Below are positions 26,417 through 36,493 of a stretch of 64,000 nt of DNA, piece by piece. The stretch comes from Indibacter alkaliphilus LW1 (lineage in GTDB: Bacteria > Bacteroidota > Bacteroidia > Cytophagales > Cyclobacteriaceae). The stretch is from the NCBI RefSeq assembly GCF_000295935.2, contig NZ_ALWO02000033.1:174177-238176 (forward strand). Direction: 5' to 3'. Within the stretch, counting starts at the first letter, position 1; each line of letters starts with the position of its first letter. The notes beneath the pieces are model-generated. The model saw only the letters and a list, made by a program, of their open reading frames with translations. It was not told the origin of the DNA and did no database searches. The translations under genes were made by a program, and so were the position numbers.

Positions 26417-27181
26417 TTAATTGACTCTAACATGTACGATTTCTAAAAATGAGGAAACCTCTTCTAAAAGCTCCATATTTTGTACTACTGCATTGCCAAG
26501 CACTACCAGATCAGCACCTGACTGATAGGCTAGTTTAATTTTTTCCAAAGAGTTCAGTCCTCCTCCCACAAACAAGGGAGCCTGGATAGCATTTTTCACA
26601 GCTTTAATAATTTCAGAGGACACAGGGTCTGGGGCACCGCTCCCTGCATCCAGATAAAAATATTTCAATCCCAAAAACTTCCCTGCTAAAGCAGTCGCGA
26701 CGGCGAGTTCGGGATGGTGATTGGGTAATGGAATGGTCTGACTCACATAGTGGACGGCTGTTTTTTCGCCCCCATCTATCAGCAAATAGCCCGTGGGAAG
26801 TACTTCAATGTCACTTTTCGCCAATTCAGGAGCTATGCTGACGTGCTGCCCAATAAGCAGTTCGGGATTTCTTCCGGAAATCAGGGATAAAAACAAAATC
26901 CCATCAGCTTCAGGAGAAAACTGTATGGCACTGCCGGGAAATAGAATTACAGGTATTTGAGTGTGCTTACTTTTTATGAGCTGTATGATTTCATGGATGT
27001 TATTTCTTTGAATCAAGCTACCGCCCAAGAAAAAAAAATCAACATTAGCTCTGGAAACAAGCTCAAGTTTTTCGCTGAATTCCCTTTCGGATTTGAAATC
27101 ATCGGGATCAATCAACCATGCCAAAGCCTTTTTCCCGGATTGGTTTATTAAAGCTAATTTATCGCTTATCAGCTTATTCAT
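26417..27181 (-). CDS. geranylgeranylglyceryl/heptaprenylglyceryl phosphate synthase family
   Basis: 254 residues from the ATG giving MNKLISDKLALINQSGKKAL. TIM barrel of the GGGP synthase/PcrB family: LAWLIDPDDF (Mg/phosphate site), FFLGGSLIQ, VILFPGSAIQFSPEADGILF, GYLLIDGG, YLDAGSGAPDPVS and PLFVGGGLNS (phosphate-binding glycines). Bacteroidota members (group II) make polyprenylglyceryl phosphate ethers; chain length cannot be told. The start overlaps the stop of the gene upstream (ATGAATAA), suggesting coupled translation. Confidence 0.88.
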   Translation of the reverse strand: MNKLISDKLALINQSGKKALAWLIDPDDFKSEREFSEKLELVSRANVDFFFLGGSLIQRNNIHEIIQLIKSKHTQIPVILFPGSAIQFSPEADGILFLSLISGRNPELLIGQHVSIAPELAKSDIEVLPTGYLLIDGGEKTAVHYVSQTIPLPNHHPELAVATALAGKFLGLKYFYLDAGSGAPDPVSSEIIKAVKNAIQAPLFVGGGLNSLEKIKLAYQSGADLVVLGNAVVQNMELLEEVSSFLEIVHVRVN

Positions 27182-27542
27182 CTTCTGAATGTCCTTCTTT
27201 TTTGGACATTTGATCCAAAAACTGCTGTTTGCCATAGCTGATCAAAATAGGCAGCAATAATGCCCCAAATCTGCTCATGAAGCCTGACTTTTGCTTTGAA
27301 GTCAGTCTCTTTTCAATTTCCTCGTCCAATAGTCCTTCCCTCTCAAGGATCTGAAGAGCTTTCTCTGTCTTTTTATTCTTTTTCCCGGAAAGTATTCTGA
27401 TAAATGTAAAAGCTACTACACCTCCTAAAAGAACGCCTGCACCTACCTTGACCCAATCCTCAGACTCTTTTTTAGCCAAGCTTAGCTGCATCCCCAGTGT
27501 CTGCTCAAGTTCTTCAGCTTTTTTCTTCAGGTCCTCTTTCAT
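27174..27542 (-). CDS. small membrane protein with coiled-coil start
   Basis: 122 residues. Residues 1-30 form a charged helix (EDLKKKAEELEQTLGMQLSL), then a span at about 32-50 (VGAGVLLGGVVAFTFIRIL), a basic loop, and a weaker hydrophobic helix at about 93-106 (FGALLLPILISYGK). No family recognised. It overlaps the holin-like gene upstream by four bases (ATGA) and the GGGP synthase gene downstream by eight, so the three form one operon. Confidence 0.75.
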   Translation of the reverse strand: MKEDLKKKAEELEQTLGMQLSLAKKESEDWVKVGAGVLLGGVVAFTFIRILSGKKNKKTEKALQILEREGLLDEEIEKRLTSKQKSGFMSRFGALLLPILISYGKQQFLDQMSKKEGHSEDE

Positions 27543-27889
27543 TGTTTTTTAGATTTTCTTCCGAAAACAAAACCGGTAACAAACTGCTTGATCCCATTGA
27601 TCAAGCCCCTAGCATCTTTGATGAATAGCAGCAGAAAAAAGAGCAACAGGTAAATGACAGCCACATATAAAAACCCCTTGTAGGTAGAATAAAACAGTTC
27701 ACTCAGATAAAAGGCCAAAGAAATACTGGCGAAGAGCAACATGAGCAAGGAGGCAATAACCATAGTAATCAGAATCACGATTTTGGTCATGATGGCAGAA
27801 ACCCGGTCACTCAATTCATCCTTGATCAGCTCAATACGTACCTCTACAAGCTGTTTGATGGTTTGAACTATTTCAGAAACATTGATCAT
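27539..27889 (-). CDS. phage-holin-like family (Holin-X/YqjE-type) membrane protein
   Basis: 116 residues. An amphipathic N-terminal helix (IVQTIKQLVEVRIELIKDEL) and two long spans at about 35-60 and 70-92, then a basic tail. This is the layout of the Holin-X/YqjE family, which is chromosomal and not evidence of a prophage. First gene of the three-gene operon ending with the GGGP synthase. Confidence 0.75.
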   Translation of the reverse strand: MINVSEIVQTIKQLVEVRIELIKDELSDRVSAIMTKIVILITMVIASLLMLLFASISLAFYLSELFYSTYKGFLYVAVIYLLLFFLLLFIKDARGLINGIKQFVTGFVFGRKSKKQ

Positions 27890-27942
27890 AAAAAGCTATT
27901 TTTTTTGAAATGATGCTTCCAATATACAGCAAAAAGCTGGCA

Positions 27943-28554
27943 TCAAAAATTTTCAGCAGCTTCCGGTTCCTGGTTTTCAAAGTAATACATGTAGTCCATC
28001 ACCTTTTCCAAAGCTGCCCGGATTGCCTGATTGATAGGCATTTGATCTTCTGCCAGACGGCTATCGATATTATTGAGCCTCCTGTAAGTCCCTGAGCTGG
28101 AAGGAACAGGCATATCCTTTTTGATTTCTAAGGCTGCATGTTGATAAAGATCAGCCTTCTCTGTTTTGATTTTTTTGCAGGTGATAACCTCTCTTTCTCC
28201 AAGTCTATTGACTCTGGCAGATGATCCAAAAAGCCTACATATCAATCCTCTGTTCACATAATCCGAACAAAAACCTGATTCACCATCAGCGGATAGGCTT
28301 TTATAAACTATACAAAAATCATTTTCCGAGGAATTCTCAAGTAGCTCCAAAGCAGATTCTGCCTTGCCTTTTTCATAAAGGTCAAATGCCAAGGGTAAAA
28401 ACTCCAAAATAGATGCGCTGACTTTGGGGTTGGCGCAGCAGCGACCGCAACCTGCAATGCAGCCCAGCTGGCTCTGATCTAAAAAAGCCTTGATTTCCTG
28501 GTCCAGCTCATCAAATAAAACCCTGACCTCCTGTGACTTTTCCCTTAAGTTCAT
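27943..28554 (-). CDS. YkgJ-family cysteine cluster protein
   Basis: 203 residues. Cysteine pattern CIAGCGRCCANPK near 32-44, later GFCSDYVNRGLICRLFGSSA and VITCKK, giving the CxxxCxxCC...C...C set of the YkgJ zinc- or iron-sulfur-binding family. The function is unknown; the metal is not decided by sequence. It lies 53 bases upstream of the holin-like gene on the same strand, so it may belong to the same transcript. Confidence 0.85.
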   Translation of the reverse strand: MNLREKSQEVRVLFDELDQEIKAFLDQSQLGCIAGCGRCCANPKVSASILEFLPLAFDLYEKGKAESALELLENSSENDFCIVYKSLSADGESGFCSDYVNRGLICRLFGSSARVNRLGEREVITCKKIKTEKADLYQHAALEIKKDMPVPSSSGTYRRLNNIDSRLAEDQMPINQAIRAALEKVMDYMYYFENQEPEAAENF

Positions 28555-28750
28555 ATGATATTTTATAAAAGCCTGCGAAAGTAAGCAGAGTTTAATTCAC
28601 TTACAATATAAATCTCTCTGCCTCATGCATTTGTTTGTCTCTTATCTATAAATTCATATCCTGCTTTTATTATACTTCGTTTATATCCTATCTTTATTGG
28701 CTTAAAGTTTACTTTTAAGCCTTTATCTTTTGACATTAACAGGAAGCAGT

Positions 28751-29485
28751 ATGAGCAGCAGATTTGAAAATTTTGAAGAAAAAAGAGAGGAAAAAATCAG
28801 AAAAGCTTTTAAAGAAAGAGATTGGAATGAGATCAAGAGTACAGACTCTTGGGTAATTTTTAAGGTAATCTCCGAGTTTGTAGAAGGTTTCGAGAAACTT
28901 TCAAAAATAGGCCCCTGTGTCTCTGTCTTTGGTTCAGCGAGGACACCGGCAGATCATCCGCATTATAAGGTGGCTGAAGAGTTATCTGCCAAACTTGTCA
29001 GGCATGGGTATGGGGTCATCACAGGAGGCGGGCCGGGCATCATGGAAGCTGCCAATAAAGGCGCAGCCTCTGAAAACGGGCGTTCTGTTGGTCTTTGTAT
29101 CAAATTACCCTTTGAAGCAAAAGGAAATATCTATATAGACCCTGATAAGATGATCATGTTTGATTATTTTTTCGTCAGAAAGGTCATGTTTACCAAGTAT
29201 TCTCAGGGTTTTGTGGTCCTGCCAGGAGGTTTTGGCACCTTAGATGAATTGTTTGAAGCCATGACTTTGATACAAACCATCAAAATCGGCAGGTTCCCTA
29301 TTGTGCTGGTCGGAAAAGAGTATTGGTCAGGACTGATGGATTGGATCAAAAGCACCTTACTCGAGCAGTATAACTATATCAATGCTGAGGATCTGGATCT
29401 ATTTATTCTCGTGGATGATGCCACAGAAGCTGTCAAAGTGATTGATGATTTCTACAGCAAATATTTACTCACTCCAAATTATTGA
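28751..29485 (+). CDS. LOG family protein (cytokinin-riboside-monophosphate phosphoribohydrolase-like)
   Basis: 244 residues from ATG (MSSRFENFEEKREEKIRKAF), preceded by AGGA at a suitable distance. Rossmann fold with SVFGSARTPADHP, GYGVITGGGPGIMEAANKGA and the PGGFGTLDELFEAMT signature that marks the LOG/TIGR00730 family. Family members split the N-glycosidic bond of nucleoside 5'-monophosphates (AMP or modified). The stop codon overlaps the TTG start of the transglycosylase gene. Confidence 0.9.
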   Translation: MSSRFENFEEKREEKIRKAFKERDWNEIKSTDSWVIFKVISEFVEGFEKLSKIGPCVSVFGSARTPADHPHYKVAEELSAKLVRHGYGVITGGGPGIMEAANKGAASENGRSVGLCIKLPFEAKGNIYIDPDKMIMFDYFFVRKVMFTKYSQGFVVLPGGFGTLDELFEAMTLIQTIKIGRFPIVLVGKEYWSGLMDWIKSTLLEQYNYINAEDLDLFILVDDATEAVKVIDDFYSKYLLTPNY

Positions 29486-30438
29486 TTTTGAATAGAGCTC
29501 ATTTATTTCTGATTTACGGCCTTATCGGACTTCTTTTCCTGTTATGGTTTTTTCAAAACCCAGAAGATTCCAGAAAAGAATTGCATGCTGAAGAAATCAC
29601 ACTTGAATCCAGTTCTGGCGAAACCATGACCTTTAGCATACCTGAACCCAAGGTCAGGATTTTTGAATTGCCCGAAACCATTTCATTCGCCGATGAGACC
29701 GTTCCTCTCAATGATGCAGAGGTCAAAGAAAGGTTTGAGCGGGAAATCTATGTAAATGCCTACTGGCAATCCAACATGATCTTGCTGATGAAAAGGGCCG
29801 GAAAGTATCTTCCTACCATAGAGCGAATTCTAAATGAACAGGGGGTTCCCGATGATTTCAAATATTTGGCAATGGCAGAATCAGGGCTGATGAATGTAGT
29901 CAGTCCTGCAGGTGCCAGAGGTTTTTGGCAGTTTATGCCAGCTACGGCCAAGGAATACAACCTGGAAGTAAGCAATGATGTGGACGAGCGCTATCATCTG
30001 GAAAAATCTACAGAAGCTACCTGTAAATACCTGAAATCGGCTTTTGCAAAGTTTGGAAATTGGACTGCAGTGGCAGCGAGCTACAATATGGGTATCAATG
30101 GCTTTGGCCGAAGGCTGCAGGAGCAAAGACAGGCGAGCTATTATGACTTACTTCTCAATGATGAAACCAGTAGATATCTTTTCCGGATATTAGCCTTCAA
30201 GGAAATCTTCGAAAACCCGGTCAAATATGGCTTTGAGCTAAAGGAAAAGGAGATTTATCAACCAGCCGTCTACAGAGAGTTGATTATCGATAGTAGTGTA
30301 GATAATCTGGCTAATTGGGCTATTCAGCATAACAGCAATTACAAAGAACTCAAAAACAACAATCCCTGGCTAAGGTCATCAAGCCTGAATGTGAAAAGGG
30401 GAAAAACCTATACAATTCGCTTACCTGTTCAGAATTAA
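29482..30438 (+). CDS. lytic transglycosylase domain protein (SLT)
   Basis: 318 residues from a TTG start (a second TTG is two codons on); the N-terminal hydrophobic helix (LFLIYGLIGLLFLLWFFQ) anchors it in the inner membrane. The SLT domain at about 115-225 has FKYLAMAESGL with the catalytic Glu, PAGARGFWQFMPATAKEYNL and VAASYNMG. It cuts murein between MurNAc and GlcNAc with anhydro-ring formation. Its start overlaps the LOG gene stop (ATTGA), so both are co-translated. The usual LysM tail is short or absent. Confidence 0.87.
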   Translation: MILNRAHLFLIYGLIGLLFLLWFFQNPEDSRKELHAEEITLESSSGETMTFSIPEPKVRIFELPETISFADETVPLNDAEVKERFEREIYVNAYWQSNMILLMKRAGKYLPTIERILNEQGVPDDFKYLAMAESGLMNVVSPAGARGFWQFMPATAKEYNLEVSNDVDERYHLEKSTEATCKYLKSAFAKFGNWTAVAASYNMGINGFGRRLQEQRQASYYDLLLNDETSRYLFRILAFKEIFENPVKYGFELKEKEIYQPAVYRELIIDSSVDNLANWAIQHNSNYKELKNNNPWLRSSSLNVKRGKTYTIRLPVQN

Positions 30439-30590
30439 ATGATTTGCTTCCATAGTTCTCAGACAATTTCATATCTTCAGGGCATAGACATAATTTTTTT
30501 GAAAATCTGGGGCATAACTTTCATTCAAAGCCAATCAGACGGTCAAAAAACCCGGTGTCCGTGATGCTCAAGTACTGAAAGTTGAATCAA

Positions 30591-32390
30591 ATGAAAAAAA
30601 TTCTTATCGGTGTCCTCATTTTTTTTCTGCTTGTAGCATTTTTCATGCGCGCAGTACCTTTTTTGATCAACTTATACCTCAATCAGAATGCCGATAGGAT
30701 TGTCAGCAATATGATTACCCGAACCAACACTTTTGGAGATCATGAAGTACATTTTGGGGAAATCCAGTTGGATTATAATTACAGAGGTACCTTTCTAAAC
30801 CTAAAAGACGTAGAAGTGACCCCTCCTTCTTTGTCCACTGAAGATCATGTAAAGGTTCAACTCCACATCGACAGGCTAAATATCAGCGGTTTTAGTTGGT
30901 ATTCCTTCTTATTTCAGAACACTATTGCTGTAGACTCTGCTTTTGTCGACAACATCAACCTCTTGTCCTCAAGCCCCCCCCTGGATACTCTAGCCAATGA
31001 CCTGGAGGAAGAAGGAGAAATCAGCGAGTCAAAAACTAACGGCAACTATGAAGCCATCAAGGTAGGTTATTTTGAGCTACGTGATCTTAATATTCGACTT
31101 ACGGACAGTTCCAACGATTCGCTGAGAGTTTCCATGATAGATATGGATCTGCAAGCAGAAGACTTTAAGTTGACTAAGGAATACATTGAAGACTCCAAAG
31201 CGCTTTTCGAAATTTCTTCTGTACACGGTACCATCGAAAGTGTAGAATTCCACTTCGATCAATTCAGGCAATATACCCGGGTAGAAGAAATAGAGCTCGA
31301 TACCAAGTCTGAACAAATGACCTTTGGGTATATTGGCCTATTGAATAAAGAGGGTAGGTATGAATACACCTCCCAATTTGATTATGAACAGACTTGGATT
31401 GAAATTGACAAAACCAGCATGAAGCTCAAAGGTGTCAATTTTCAGGAATATTTATCCCAAGGAGTCCTGGAAGTAGACTCTATATTTGCCCATGACATGC
31501 ACTTGGAAGCCTTCAAAGACAAAAGAAAAACAGAGGATAAATCCAGAAGGCCTAAGATGATCAATCAGGTCTTGGAGGAATTGGATCAGAAAGTTCACGT
31601 AAACAATCTATTTATTGAAAATGCATACATCAAAGTAGAAGAAAGGCCTGACAATGATGCCCCCACTGCAGGTCATGTCTATTTTTCAGAGGTAAATGCG
31701 CACATCACCAATATTTCCAACATTGAAGATAAAGTAGATGAAAACAATGAAATGTTGATCGATGCCTCTGGCAAACTCATGGGGGAAGGTGAACTCACTA
31801 CCCAAATCACTTATTTTCTGGAGACCGAGATGCACGATTTCAAACTCAAAGGCACCTTGAAAAACTTCACTCTTCCCTCTGTCAACTCTATGGTGGAGCC
31901 TGAAGCAAAAATAGGTTTGAAATCAGGAATGATCAACCGATTAGATTTTAACATTGCTGCCAATGACTATGAAGGCAGTGGTGACCTGATTGTCCGATAC
32001 GAAAATCTGGAAATAGAGATATTGAATGCTGACTTTGAGAGCGACAATAACTTGTGGAGAAAACTTGGGGCTTTTGTAGCCAACAAATTGATCATCAAAT
32101 CCAACAATCCCGATAACAGGGGCAATCTGAAAGAAGGGAAAGTTTACTTTATGAGAATCCAATATAAGTCCATGTTCAATTATTGGTGGCAACTGTTGTT
32201 TTCTGGTTTAAAATCCACACTTACTGGAGAAGATATCAGCGATATGAGAGAAAAAGCCAAGGCTGAACGCTCAGGTGAAGAAGAATCCGGGGGGATACTC
32301 AATATTTCTTTTGGGAATAAAGACAATGAAGACAAACCCAGCCGGAAAGAGAGAAGAGCAGCCCGGAGGGTAGAAAAACAAAAAGAATAA
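30591..32390 (+). CDS. AsmA/DUF748-like membrane-anchored protein
   Basis: 599 residues from ATG (MKKILIGVLIFFLLVAFFMR). One N-terminal membrane span, then long beta-rich repeats (LKDVEVTPPSL, LHIDRLNISGFSWYSFLF, AVDSAFVDNINLLS, FELRDLNIRL), the pattern of AsmA-like/TamB-related lipid-transport or stress proteins with a periplasmic beta-groove. The end is a charged tail (RKERRAARRVEKQKE). I do not recognise an exact family; the AsmA-like call is from layout. Confidence 0.65.
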   Translation: MKKILIGVLIFFLLVAFFMRAVPFLINLYLNQNADRIVSNMITRTNTFGDHEVHFGEIQLDYNYRGTFLNLKDVEVTPPSLSTEDHVKVQLHIDRLNISGFSWYSFLFQNTIAVDSAFVDNINLLSSSPPLDTLANDLEEEGEISESKTNGNYEAIKVGYFELRDLNIRLTDSSNDSLRVSMIDMDLQAEDFKLTKEYIEDSKALFEISSVHGTIESVEFHFDQFRQYTRVEEIELDTKSEQMTFGYIGLLNKEGRYEYTSQFDYEQTWIEIDKTSMKLKGVNFQEYLSQGVLEVDSIFAHDMHLEAFKDKRKTEDKSRRPKMINQVLEELDQKVHVNNLFIENAYIKVEERPDNDAPTAGHVYFSEVNAHITNISNIEDKVDENNEMLIDASGKLMGEGELTTQITYFLETEMHDFKLKGTLKNFTLPSVNSMVEPEAKIGLKSGMINRLDFNIAANDYEGSGDLIVRYENLEIEILNADFESDNNLWRKLGAFVANKLIIKSNNPDNRGNLKEGKVYFMRIQYKSMFNYWWQLLFSGLKSTLTGEDISDMREKAKAERSGEEESGGILNISFGNKDNEDKPSRKERRAARRVEKQKE

Positions 32391-32466
32391 CCTCCTAAAT
32401 CAAAACCTTGATTGGACAACTTGGTTTTAAGCTTAGAATCGCTTCGGAATCCCCGTCTATTCTGCG

Positions 32467-32474
32467 TATTTTTG
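32467..32474 (+). promoter_or_regulatory. -7 box TATTTTTG of uvrA
   Basis: TAnnTTTG match 29 bases before the ATG at 32503 and only 14 before the upstream ATG at 32488. With a start of transcription about seven bases beyond the box, the first ATG would have hardly any leader, which favours the start at 32503. Confidence 0.4.
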
Positions 32475-32502
32475 CAAGCTTCAAATCATGCACACATCCT
32501 CC

Positions 32503-35334
32503 ATGTCAGACCTATTAGTAGAGAAAAAAGAAGAGTTGATTGAAATCTTCGGTGCCAGAGAACACAATCTGAAAAATATTGACATTTCCATTCCCCGCAA
32601 CAAGCTGATTGTACTTACAGGGCTAAGTGGAAGCGGAAAAAGTTCGTTGGCATTTGACACGATCTATGCTGAAGGGCAAAGAAGGTATATGGAAAGCTTT
32701 TCGGCCTATGCCAGGTCCTTTTTAGGAGGCATGGAGCGTCCGGATGTGGATAAAATCAACGGATTGTCACCGGTGATTTCCATTGAGCAAAAGACCACTT
32801 CCAAAAACCCCAGATCTACTGTAGGCACGGTCACTGAAATTTATGATTTTATGAGATTGCTCTATGCCAGAGCTGGAGAAGCATTTTCCTATCTCAGTGG
32901 ACACAAAATGATCCGACAGTCAGAGGATCAGATTGTAGAGCAGCTATTTGAAAATTTTGGCGGGAAAAAACTATTTATTCTCGCACCTGTAGTCAAGGGT
33001 AGAAAAGGGCATTACCGAGAGCTCTTTGAACAGATCAGAAAAATGGGTTTTTCGAAGGTGAGAGTAGATGGTGTAGTGATGGAAGTCCAACCTAAAATGC
33101 AGGTAGACCGATACAAAATCCATGATATTGAAATCGTCGTAGATAGAATCATTGCTGACCAGGAAGATAGATTTAGAATAAGCCAATCTCTCAAAACAGC
33201 ATTGCAGCACGGAAAAGGCATTATCATGTTGAGAGATGAGGAAGGAAATATCCATCATTTTTCGAAATACCTGATGGACCCCACTACCGGCCTTTCTTAT
33301 GATGAACCTGCTCCCAATACTTTTTCATTCAACAGTCCATACGGAGCCTGCCCTACTTGTAATGGGCTCGGTGTAATAGATGAAATCACCAAAGAAAGCA
33401 TCATTCCGGATCCAAGCTTAAGCATTACCCGTGGAGGTATTGCTCCTTTGGGTGAATACAGAGATGTGTGGATTTTCAAAAAAATTGAAGCCATACTCAA
33501 ACATTATAAATGCAGCATCTCCACTCCTATTGCCAAACTTCCGGAAGAAGTTGTCAATATTCTTTTGTATGGAGACAAAGTTGAAGTAGCTGTTGATTCT
33601 GTCAAGTATCCGGGCACCAAGTGGCACACCACCTTTGAGGGTATTGTCAATTTTCTTCAAAAACAACAAGAAGGAGGCACTGAAAAAATCCAGGATTGGG
33701 TGAGTGAGTTTACCATCACCAAAACCTGCCCGGACTGCGAAGGGTATCGCTTGAAAAAAGAAGCCCTTCACTTTAAACTGGACAATACCCACATTGGAGA
33801 GTTGGCCATGATGGATATCAGCACATTGGGCAAATGGTTCGAAGATCTGGAGGAAAGGTTGGACGAGAGGCAGAACATGATTGCCAAAGAGGTGCTCAAA
33901 GAAATCAGAAAAAGAATCGGATTTTTGCTGGATATAGGGCTGGATTACCTCACTCTGAATAGACCGCTTAGGACACTTTCAGGAGGAGAAGCCCAGCGGA
34001 TCAGGTTGGCCACACAAATCGGGACCCAATTGGTAGGCGTACTTTATATTCTGGATGAGCCGAGTATTGGCTTGCACCAAAGGGATAACGTAAAGTTGAT
34101 CAAAGCGCTACAGGATTTGCGGGATTTAGGCAATTCAGTGATTGTGGTGGAGCACGACAAGGATATGATGCTAGCAGCTGATTTTGTCATCGATATTGGA
34201 CCCGGTGCAGGTAGACATGGTGGTCAGATCGTCGCGGCAGGTACTCCCAAAGAGATTTTGAAAATGAATTCCCTCACAGCCAAATATCTCAATGGTGAAG
34301 TGAATATTGCTATTCCTGAAAAGAGAAGAAAGGGGAATGAAAAGTTCCTGACATTGAAAGGCGCATCAGGGCATAATTTGAAAAATGTAGATTTGAAGTT
34401 ACCCTTGGGTACGATGATCTGTGTCACCGGAGTATCCGGATCAGGAAAAAGCTCCTTGATTCACGAGACTCTTTATCCGCTTCTCAACCAGCATTTTTAC
34501 AATTCCAAAAAAGAACCTCTGCCGCACAAAAGCATAGACGGGTTGAAATACCTTGATAAGGTCATAGAAGTTGACCAATCCCCTATCGGAAGGACTCCAA
34601 GATCCAATCCTGCCACTTATACAGGGGTCTTTACAGATATCCGCGCACTCTTTACAGAGTTGCCAGAAGCCAAAATCAGAGGTTATAAACCTGGCCGTTT
34701 TAGTTTTAATGTAAAAGGAGGTCGCTGTGAAGACTGTGAAGGAGCAGGAATGAAGCTGGTCGAAATGGATTTTTTGCCGGATGTACATATTCCCTGCGAA
34801 ACCTGTAAAGGAAAAAGGTATAACCGGGAAACTTTGGAAGTCAGGTTCAAAGGCAAATCCATCTCTGATGTGCTGGACATGACAGTGGAACAAGCAGTTG
34901 AGTTTTTCGAAAATCAGCCTAAAATCCTCAGAAAAATAAAAACCCTGAATGATGTCGGCTTAGATTATATTACATTAGGACAGCATGCCACCACACTTTC
35001 CGGTGGAGAAGCGCAGCGTGTCAAGCTGGCAACCGAGCTTTCTAAAAAAGACACAGGAAATACCTTTTATATATTAGATGAGCCTACCACGGGACTTCAT
35101 TTTCAGGATATTGAGCACCTTCTGGAAGTCTTGAACAAGTTGGTTGAAAAAGGCAATACTGTCCTTATTATTGAACACAACTTGGATATTATCAAAGTAG
35201 CAGACTACATAGTGGATTTGGGCCCTGAAGGAGGATCTAATGGAGGAACTATAGTCTGCAAAGGCAGTCCAGAGGAGGTCGCCAAGCATAAAAGTAGTCA
35301 TACGGCCCGTTTTCTCAAAGAAGAATTGAGTTGA
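32503..35334 (+). CDS. uvrA: excinuclease ABC subunit A
   Basis: 943 residues from [20 protein letters not shown] (a start five codons earlier is possible). Two ABC ATPase units: Walker [11 protein letters not shown] and [10 protein letters not shown], signatures [12 protein letters not shown] and [12 protein letters not shown], Walker [13 protein letters not shown] and [12 protein letters not shown]. The second zinc module (CEDCEGAG ... CETCKGKRY) is complete; in the first, one Cys pair reads DPTTG instead of CPxCG, while ACPTCNGLG is kept. UvrA scans DNA for bulky lesions with UvrB. Housekeeping gene. Confidence 0.97.
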   Translation: MSDLLVEKKEELIEIFGAREHNLKNIDISIPRNKLIVLTGLSGSGKSSLAFDTIYAEGQRRYMESFSAYARSFLGGMERPDVDKINGLSPVISIEQKTTSKNPRSTVGTVTEIYDFMRLLYARAGEAFSYLSGHKMIRQSEDQIVEQLFENFGGKKLFILAPVVKGRKGHYRELFEQIRKMGFSKVRVDGVVMEVQPKMQVDRYKIHDIEIVVDRIIADQEDRFRISQSLKTALQHGKGIIMLRDEEGNIHHFSKYLMDPTTGLSYDEPAPNTFSFNSPYGACPTCNGLGVIDEITKESIIPDPSLSITRGGIAPLGEYRDVWIFKKIEAILKHYKCSISTPIAKLPEEVVNILLYGDKVEVAVDSVKYPGTKWHTTFEGIVNFLQKQQEGGTEKIQDWVSEFTITKTCPDCEGYRLKKEALHFKLDNTHIGELAMMDISTLGKWFEDLEERLDERQNMIAKEVLKEIRKRIGFLLDIGLDYLTLNRPLRTLSGGEAQRIRLATQIGTQLVGVLYILDEPSIGLHQRDNVKLIKALQDLRDLGNSVIVVEHDKDMMLAADFVIDIGPGAGRHGGQIVAAGTPKEILKMNSLTAKYLNGEVNIAIPEKRRKGNEKFLTLKGASGHNLKNVDLKLPLGTMICVTGVSGSGKSSLIHETLYPLLNQHFYNSKKEPLPHKSIDGLKYLDKVIEVDQSPIGRTPRSNPATYTGVFTDIRALFTELPEAKIRGYKPGRFSFNVKGGRCEDCEGAGMKLVEMDFLPDVHIPCETCKGKRYNRETLEVRFKGKSISDVLDMTVEQAVEFFENQPKILRKIKTLNDVGLDYITLGQHATTLSGGEAQRVKLATELSKKDTGNTFYILDEPTTGLHFQDIEHLLEVLNKLVEKGNTVLIIEHNLDIIKVADYIVDLGPEGGSNGGTIVCKGSPEEVAKHKSSHTARFLKEELS

Positions 35335-35409
35335 GCACCGAATATAACCCTCCATTGCAGATTAGCCACCCTTCTGTAAAATTAATAGTCCGGCATTCAC
35401 AAGCTTGAC

Positions 35410-35417
35410 TATATTTG
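35410..35417 (+). promoter_or_regulatory. -7 box TATATTTG of the LytS-like kinase gene
   Basis: Matches TAnnTTTG 10 bases before the ATG at 35428, which would give an almost leaderless mRNA, or a start within the ORF. No -33 box visible. Confidence 0.3.
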
Positions 35418-35427
35418 GGGTCAGGTT

Positions 35428-36480
35428 ATGAACAGGATACGCTTATATTGGAGTCTTCAGATACTGGGATGGTCAAGCCTGGCTTTGATCTATCTTTTTT
35501 TTATCTCTTTGGATAGGGGGATTTCTTCTGTACAGGTGGGAGCTTTCTTTTCATTGTCGGCCTTTTACCTTTTTTCCACACATATTCTAAGAAACACCAT
35601 CAAAAAGTATGGCTGGTTCAATCTGAATTTTGGAAAGCTTCTCTTCAATTCATTCTTGGCTTTGCTTCTACTGAGTGTTCTGAATACCATAGCCCAGATC
35701 ATCATCAATCTTCTTTTTGACATCCTGGACACCGAAGTAGATTTCAGGCCCGTAGTCATAGCCGGTAATATTTTCGTGAGCTTCCTTTTTTATGCCCTTT
35801 GGGTAATGATGTACTTCCTTTTCCATTTTCTGGACAATTACAACCAATCTCTAAAGTACCAGGCCAAAATCAACGAAATCCAGCTGAATCACCTCAAAAG
35901 CCAGCTCAATCCCCACTTTATTTTCAATGCACTCAATAGCGTCCGCGCACTTGTAGATGAGGATCCCTCCAAAGCCAAAACCGCAATCACCCAATTATCC
36001 AATATCCTTAGATTTTCTCTGATGATGGATAAAAAAAGGACCATAGATTTTGAAAATGAATTCAACACAGTGAAGGATTATCTCAACTTGGAATCCATCC
36101 GGTTTGAGGAAAGGCTGGATATCAAATACAGCGTAGACCCTACAGCCTACGAATACAAAGTCCCCCCCATGATGTTGCAGACAATTGTGGAAAATGCCAT
36201 CAAACATGGTATTTCCAACAGGGTAAAAGGCGGACTTATAGAAATCAAATGTCATGAGGGAATCAGAGATGGCCTGATCATCCAGGTCAAGAACAGCGGA
36301 CAACTGAAAGCCAATGCATTAAGCAAGAAAAAGGACGGAGAAGGGCATGGGATTAGCAATACCATACAGCGGTTGAAACTGATCTATGGGAGCAGGGCTT
36401 CCTTCAAAATTTTCAATTCGGGTAACGATTTTGTTATAACTGAAATAAAAATTCCAAAACAAAACCTTACATTAGGTTAA
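35428..36480 (+). CDS. LytS-like sensor histidine kinase
   Basis: 350 residues. Four membrane spans at about 10-28, 36-52, 70-98 and 110-134, then the His_kinase domain: HLKSQLNPHFIFNALNSVRA with His163, and the ATPase VPPMMLQTIVENAIKHGI with GEGHGISNTIQRLKLIYG. This is the LytS/YehU class without a separate DHp domain. The cognate regulator follows 13 bases later, in the same operon. Confidence 0.92.
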   Translation: MNRIRLYWSLQILGWSSLALIYLFFISLDRGISSVQVGAFFSLSAFYLFSTHILRNTIKKYGWFNLNFGKLLFNSFLALLLLSVLNTIAQIIINLLFDILDTEVDFRPVVIAGNIFVSFLFYALWVMMYFLFHFLDNYNQSLKYQAKINEIQLNHLKSQLNPHFIFNALNSVRALVDEDPSKAKTAITQLSNILRFSLMMDKKRTIDFENEFNTVKDYLNLESIRFEERLDIKYSVDPTAYEYKVPPMMLQTIVENAIKHGISNRVKGGLIEIKCHEGIRDGLIIQVKNSGQLKANALSKKKDGEGHGISNTIQRLKLIYGSRASFKIFNSGNDFVITEIKIPKQNLTLG

Positions 36481-36493
36481 AATTTAACGAAAA

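Noticed and set aside
27539..27889. Prophage, suggested by the holin-like gene
   Set aside because: Holin-X/YqjE relatives are ordinary chromosomal membrane proteins; no other phage gene is near.
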